DNA from: Vibrio algivorus
GTDB lineage: Bacteria > Pseudomonadota > Gammaproteobacteria > Enterobacterales > Vibrionaceae
Direction: 5' to 3'
NCBI RefSeq assembly: GCF_002218005.2
Contig: NZ_AP018679.1
Location: 992,001-1,056,000 of the forward strand
Length of the DNA: 64,000 nt
A model generated the notes under the pieces. The model did no database searches. It saw only the letters and a list, made by a program, of their open reading frames with translations, and was not told the DNA's origin. This document shows, piece by piece, positions 61,262-64,000 of this stretch. Position 1 is the first letter of the stretch; every line of letters begins with the position of its first letter. Position numbers and translations under genes: made by a program.

Positions 61262-61702
61262 TTAACGAGTATCTTTCGGCGTGTCCATCACTACTAGCGT
61301 TGTGATGGTATTCACCTGTGGGATCTCGCCCAGTACTTCAGAATGGAAGCGTTTATAACGAGTGAGATCTTTAGTTTCCACGCGTAACAAATATTCATTC
61401 GCACCGGTGATGTTATGACATTCGGTAACTTCTTGTGCCATCATCACTTCTTGCTCAAATCCACGCTGTGACTTTTGGCTATGATCCGATAATCCGATAG
61501 TGACATAAGCAATAAACCCGATGCCCAATTTATCCGAGTTGAGTATCGCTCGATATCCACTTATCACACCTTGACGCTCTAACTCTTGCACCCGTCTTAA
61601 TGTCGCAGAAGGCGATAGACCAATTCGCTCCGATAGCTCAACATTCGATAATCGGCCATCAGCCTGAAGCTCTTGCAATATTCTTTCGTCAAACCTATCC
61701 AT
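61262..61702 (-). CDS. Lrp/AsnC-family regulator
   Basis: A 146-residue leucine-responsive regulatory protein homologue. The helix-turn-helix is at about residues 1-50 (ILQELQADGRLSNVELSERI, GLSPSATLRRVQELE). The C-terminal RAM domain binds a small ligand. It is divergent from a LysE-family exporter with 110 bases between, a common pairing in which the regulator controls amino-acid export. Confidence 0.92.
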   Translation of the reverse strand: MDRFDERILQELQADGRLSNVELSERIGLSPSATLRRVQELERQGVISGYRAILNSDKLGIGFIAYVTIGLSDHSQKSQRGFEQEVMMAQEVTECHNITGANEYLLRVETKDLTRYKRFHSEVLGEIPQVNTITTLVVMDTPKDTR

Positions 61703-61812
61703 AATTTAATTTTATTGCTCATTTTATTTATATAGCACATTAAATAGACATAAAATGTAGCTAAAAACCCAATAATATACAAGGAACTGTCAAACAAAAT
61801 GGAAGCTAAGCA

Positions 61813-62400
61813 ATGGATATTCAACAACTACTCGCATTATTTACTTTTGTTCTAGTGTCAACCGCTTCACCCGGACCTAACAACATTATGTTGATGACAT
61901 CTGGCGCTAACATTGGCTTTCTGCGCACCGTTCCACACATGCTCGGCGTCGTGTTTGGATTTAGTTTTATGGTACTGCTGGTCGGGGTTGGGTTAATGAG
62001 CCTCTTTCAATTATATCCTGTATTACACCAAGTGCTGAACATAGCTTGTATTGTCTATTTATTTTATTTGGCATTAAAAATTGCTCGCGCACAACCCGGC
62101 TCTCAAAATACTGAATATCAACCAATGAGTTTTTTCGCTGCGGTCAATTTTCAATGGATCAATCCCAAAGCATGGACAATGGCGATCACCGCAGTCAGTG
62201 TCTATAACACCCTCAATAACTGGCAAGGCGTGTTAATTGTTTCTCTGATGTTTGGACTAGTGAATATGCCATCAGCCACGTTATGGATTTATGCAGGGCA
62301 AAAACTGCAAATTTGGCTTAATAGCCCACTACGAGTGAAGTGGTTTAATTATTCAATGGCGGGGCTATTAGTGCTCTCAATTGCGCCGATGATGTTCTAA
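61813..62400 (+). CDS. LysE/RhtB-family exporter
   Basis: A 195-residue membrane protein with six hydrophobic segments. The N-terminal VSTASPGPNNIMLMTSGANI is diagnostic. Divergent from the Lrp-type gene, which probably regulates it. Substrate is likely an amino acid, but cannot be specified. Confidence 0.9.
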   Translation: MDIQQLLALFTFVLVSTASPGPNNIMLMTSGANIGFLRTVPHMLGVVFGFSFMVLLVGVGLMSLFQLYPVLHQVLNIACIVYLFYLALKIARAQPGSQNTEYQPMSFFAAVNFQWINPKAWTMAITAVSVYNTLNNWQGVLIVSLMFGLVNMPSATLWIYAGQKLQIWLNSPLRVKWFNYSMAGLLVLSIAPMMF

Positions 62401-62459
62401 AAAAAGTACAGTTCTAAACGGAATATTTCGATGCCATTAAAGCAATCTACAAATCGCTT

Positions 62460-62474
62460 ATTTACATTGTAAAT
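62460..62474. promoter_or_regulatory. Palindrome upstream of deacetylase
   Basis: ATTTACA-T-TGTAAAT is a perfect palindrome with seven-base arms, about 218 bases before the deacetylase ATG. The half-site matches that of the larger palindrome upstream of the chitinase. It could equally be part of a terminator-poor spacer after the exporter gene. Confidence 0.35.
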
Positions 62475-62545
62475 TCAATATTGATTCCATTAGTCGCAGT
62501 CTTTACACACGTTATTTTCCTTCCTCCTATTCTTGATATTGAATA

Positions 62546-62673
62546 TATACCCAAAGTAATTGAAGTTGCAGTGAGGCGACAAGTGAATGAGGCCCCATGA
62601 GCATAGCTCGCCTATGTGATTGGGGCGAATGAACGCCGGCAACAAAACTGCAGCTTCAAGTACGACGGGTATA
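62546..62673. repeat. Full-length ERIC element (128 bp)
   Basis: Starts TATACCCAAAGTAATTGAAG, contains the central GGCCCCATGAGC / GTGATTGGGGCGAA palindrome and ends CAGCTTCAAGTACGACGGGT plus ATA. Nearly identical to the copy at 49809-49936. It ends seven bases before the GGAG of the deacetylase gene, so it would form a large structure in that gene's leader. Confidence 0.93.
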
Positions 62674-62691
62674 TTAAAAAAGGAGAAAACG

Positions 62692-64000
62692 ATGCTTAAA
62701 CAAGGGTTTACTTTAAGCTTAGGACTGGCTGCTATTTCATTTTATAGCCATGCGGCCAACCAAGCCCCTTCTCAACTTCCACCAGGCAGTATTGCAATTG
62801 AAAATGCGCCACAATTTATCGCCATCGCATTTGATGACAATACCTTGGTGGATGGACAAAACTGGGTACTTGAACAGTGGGGAAAACGTACAAATCCAGC
62901 TGGACATGGTAATGCAGCCACCTTTGATGGCTCTCCTATTCACACAACCTTTTTTAATACTTGTGAAGCAATAACGGCGGCAAACGAACAAGGCACCAAT
63001 GCTGGCCATGTCAAAGAAACCTGGTATCAAGCTAATTTACTCGGGCATGAAATGGCAAACCACACTCTCAATCATTTACATGGTTTGGAATTTACTGCCG
63101 CGCAATGGCAACAGCAAATTAATGATTGCCAGAAGGCCATGAGCAAACCATTTACTCAAATCGCTCCTGAGTTTCCATCCGATGCTGAAGGGATCGATGC
63201 CAATGCCGTTGGCTTTCGGTCGCCTTATTTAGAGTACAACGATGCCTTATTTACGACCCTAAATCAGAACGGCTTCAAATACGATGCCAGTATTGCTGAA
63301 GGTTATGAATCAAGCCACCATGCAGGGAATCAATACTGGCCTTATACCCTAGATAACGGCAGCCCTGGTGCCGACCTTGCGGCTAGTTGGGGAATAAAAC
63401 CACCAACCACTCAACATGCAGGGCTATGGGAAGTACCCGTTTATGCGTTAACCGTGCCAGATGATGAAGTCGTGAAGCAATACGGCATTGATTATTCATT
63501 AAGAGACAAAATACAACAAAAAATGAGTTGGTTTGATGTGCAGTCTGGAAAAATTGAAGCGGGTGATTACAACTTGTTTTACATGGCACAACTTAGTGGC
63601 CCAGAAGTATTAGCCATTTTAAAATATAACCTCGATATGCGCCTTGCTGGCAACAAAGCCCCAATGACATTTCTTGGACACTCGACTCAATATGATGATC
63701 AAATCGATCAATGGACACCAACCGTCTCTACCGCAAAAGAGCGTCGCCAAGCAATTGAAGCATTTCTTGATTATGCACTTTCAAAACAAGAGGTGCGTAT
63801 TGTTAGCCACTTAGAGTTAGTGAATTGGATGGAAAATCCGCAAGCACTTCCAAAACGATGTGAATCCATAGAATGGATGAAAGATACGTCTTATAGCCAA
63901 GCTCAAAGCGTCAATTATGCAGGTTTTGAATGGCAAGCAAAGTGGTGGTCGTATAATGAAAAACCACAAGATAAAAGCTGGTCTGCATGGCAGAAAGTGA
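62692..64000 (+). CDS. Chitin oligosaccharide deacetylase (partial)
   Basis: A secreted carbohydrate esterase family 4 enzyme, removing an acetyl group from chitin oligosaccharides. It continues past the right edge (436 codons seen). The signal peptide ends near FYSHAANQ. The NodB-like domain has the metal-binding Asp in IAFDDNTLVDG, the His pair in GHEMANHTLNH, and GFRSPYLEYND. Late motif FLGHSTQYDD carries the second catalytic His. From about residue 405 a CBM5/12-like chitin-binding module starts (FEWQAKWWSYNEKPQDKSW). The combination matches the vibrio chitin-disaccharide deacetylase. A GGAG lies nine bases before the ATG, just after an ERIC element. Confidence 0.9.
   Translation, partial: MLKQGFTLSLGLAAISFYSHAANQAPSQLPPGSIAIENAPQFIAIAFDDNTLVDGQNWVLEQWGKRTNPAGHGNAATFDGSPIHTTFFNTCEAITAANEQGTNAGHVKETWYQANLLGHEMANHTLNHLHGLEFTAAQWQQQINDCQKAMSKPFTQIAPEFPSDAEGIDANAVGFRSPYLEYNDALFTTLNQNGFKYDASIAEGYESSHHAGNQYWPYTLDNGSPGADLAASWGIKPPTTQHAGLWEVPVYALTVPDDEVVKQYGIDYSLRDKIQQKMSWFDVQSGKIEAGDYNLFYMAQLSGPEVLAILKYNLDMRLAGNKAPMTFLGHSTQYDDQIDQWTPTVSTAKERRQAIEAFLDYALSKQEVRIVSHLELVNWMENPQALPKRCESIEWMKDTSYSQAQSVNYAGFEWQAKWWSYNEKPQDKSWSAWQKV

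Overview
The window looks like chromosomal DNA of a Vibrio or close Vibrionaceae relative. It is AT-rich. Its gene content includes a vps/cps-like exopolysaccharide locus, a CosR-type MarR regulator beside proVWX, chitin-degrading enzymes, a ShyA/MepM-type endopeptidase, YibL and Rof. Full-length ERIC elements are present, a repeat known in enterobacteria and vibrios. No rRNA, tRNA, prophage, transposase or CRISPR array was seen. Species and replicon cannot be fixed from the sequence alone.

Layout. 1-6.4 kb: an archaeal-LonB-like protease, a nitroreductase and a two-part FAD/4Fe-4S D-2-hydroxyacid (probably D-lactate) dehydrogenase. 6.5-21.8 kb (minus strand): a Wzx/Wzy-type exopolysaccharide (EPS) operon. 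In transcription order it holds a secreted DUF4832-like protein, a WcaJ/VpsL initiating transferase, an outer-membrane barrel, a short Wza-like protein, a Wzc-like ATPase, Wzx, Wzy, a decayed acyltransferase, three GT4 glycosyltransferases, a small membrane protein and a beta-helix lipoprotein. A propeller-type protein lies divergently at 22.3 kb. 23-28 kb: housekeeping genes (yibL, DUF445, RDD, rof, an MFS transporter, an M23 endopeptidase). 28.3-34.7 kb (minus): the urease operon ureDABCE-hupE-FG. 34.8-37 kb: small enzymes, a small lipoprotein and an MscS channel. 37.2-43.1 kb (minus): the urea ABC transporter urtABCDE. 43.4-46 kb: an unknown gene and a BCCT transporter. 46.6-49.8 kb: a large modular GH18 chitinase. 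50-55 kb: RidA, proVWX and a CosR-like regulator. 55-62.4 kb: mixed metabolic, exporter and regulator genes, including a LysR pseudogene. 62.7 kb to the end: a chitin-oligosaccharide deacetylase cut by the window edge.

How the genes work together. Urea import (urtABCDE) and hydrolysis (ureDABCE-hupE-FG) form one nitrogen-scavenging module. Both operons are preceded by GG-N10-GC elements matching sigma-54 promoters. The urt promoter also has two NtrC-like dyads 51 bp apart, so the module is probably switched on by nitrogen limitation. The BCCT carrier, ProVWX and the CosR-like regulator form an osmolyte-uptake group. The chitinase and deacetylase act on chitin; similar TTTACAT/ATGTAAA palindromes lie upstream of both. 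The EPS operon encodes initiation, assembly and export but no sugar-nucleotide synthesis.

Repeats are a strong theme. Two families of palindromic intergenic elements ending in TATACCC/GGGTATA are scattered through the window: ERIC at four sites, and a second family of about 267 bp present as one long copy, half-elements, a 56-bp minimal hairpin and solo ends. Two further repeat-like mosaics interrupt the urease operon.
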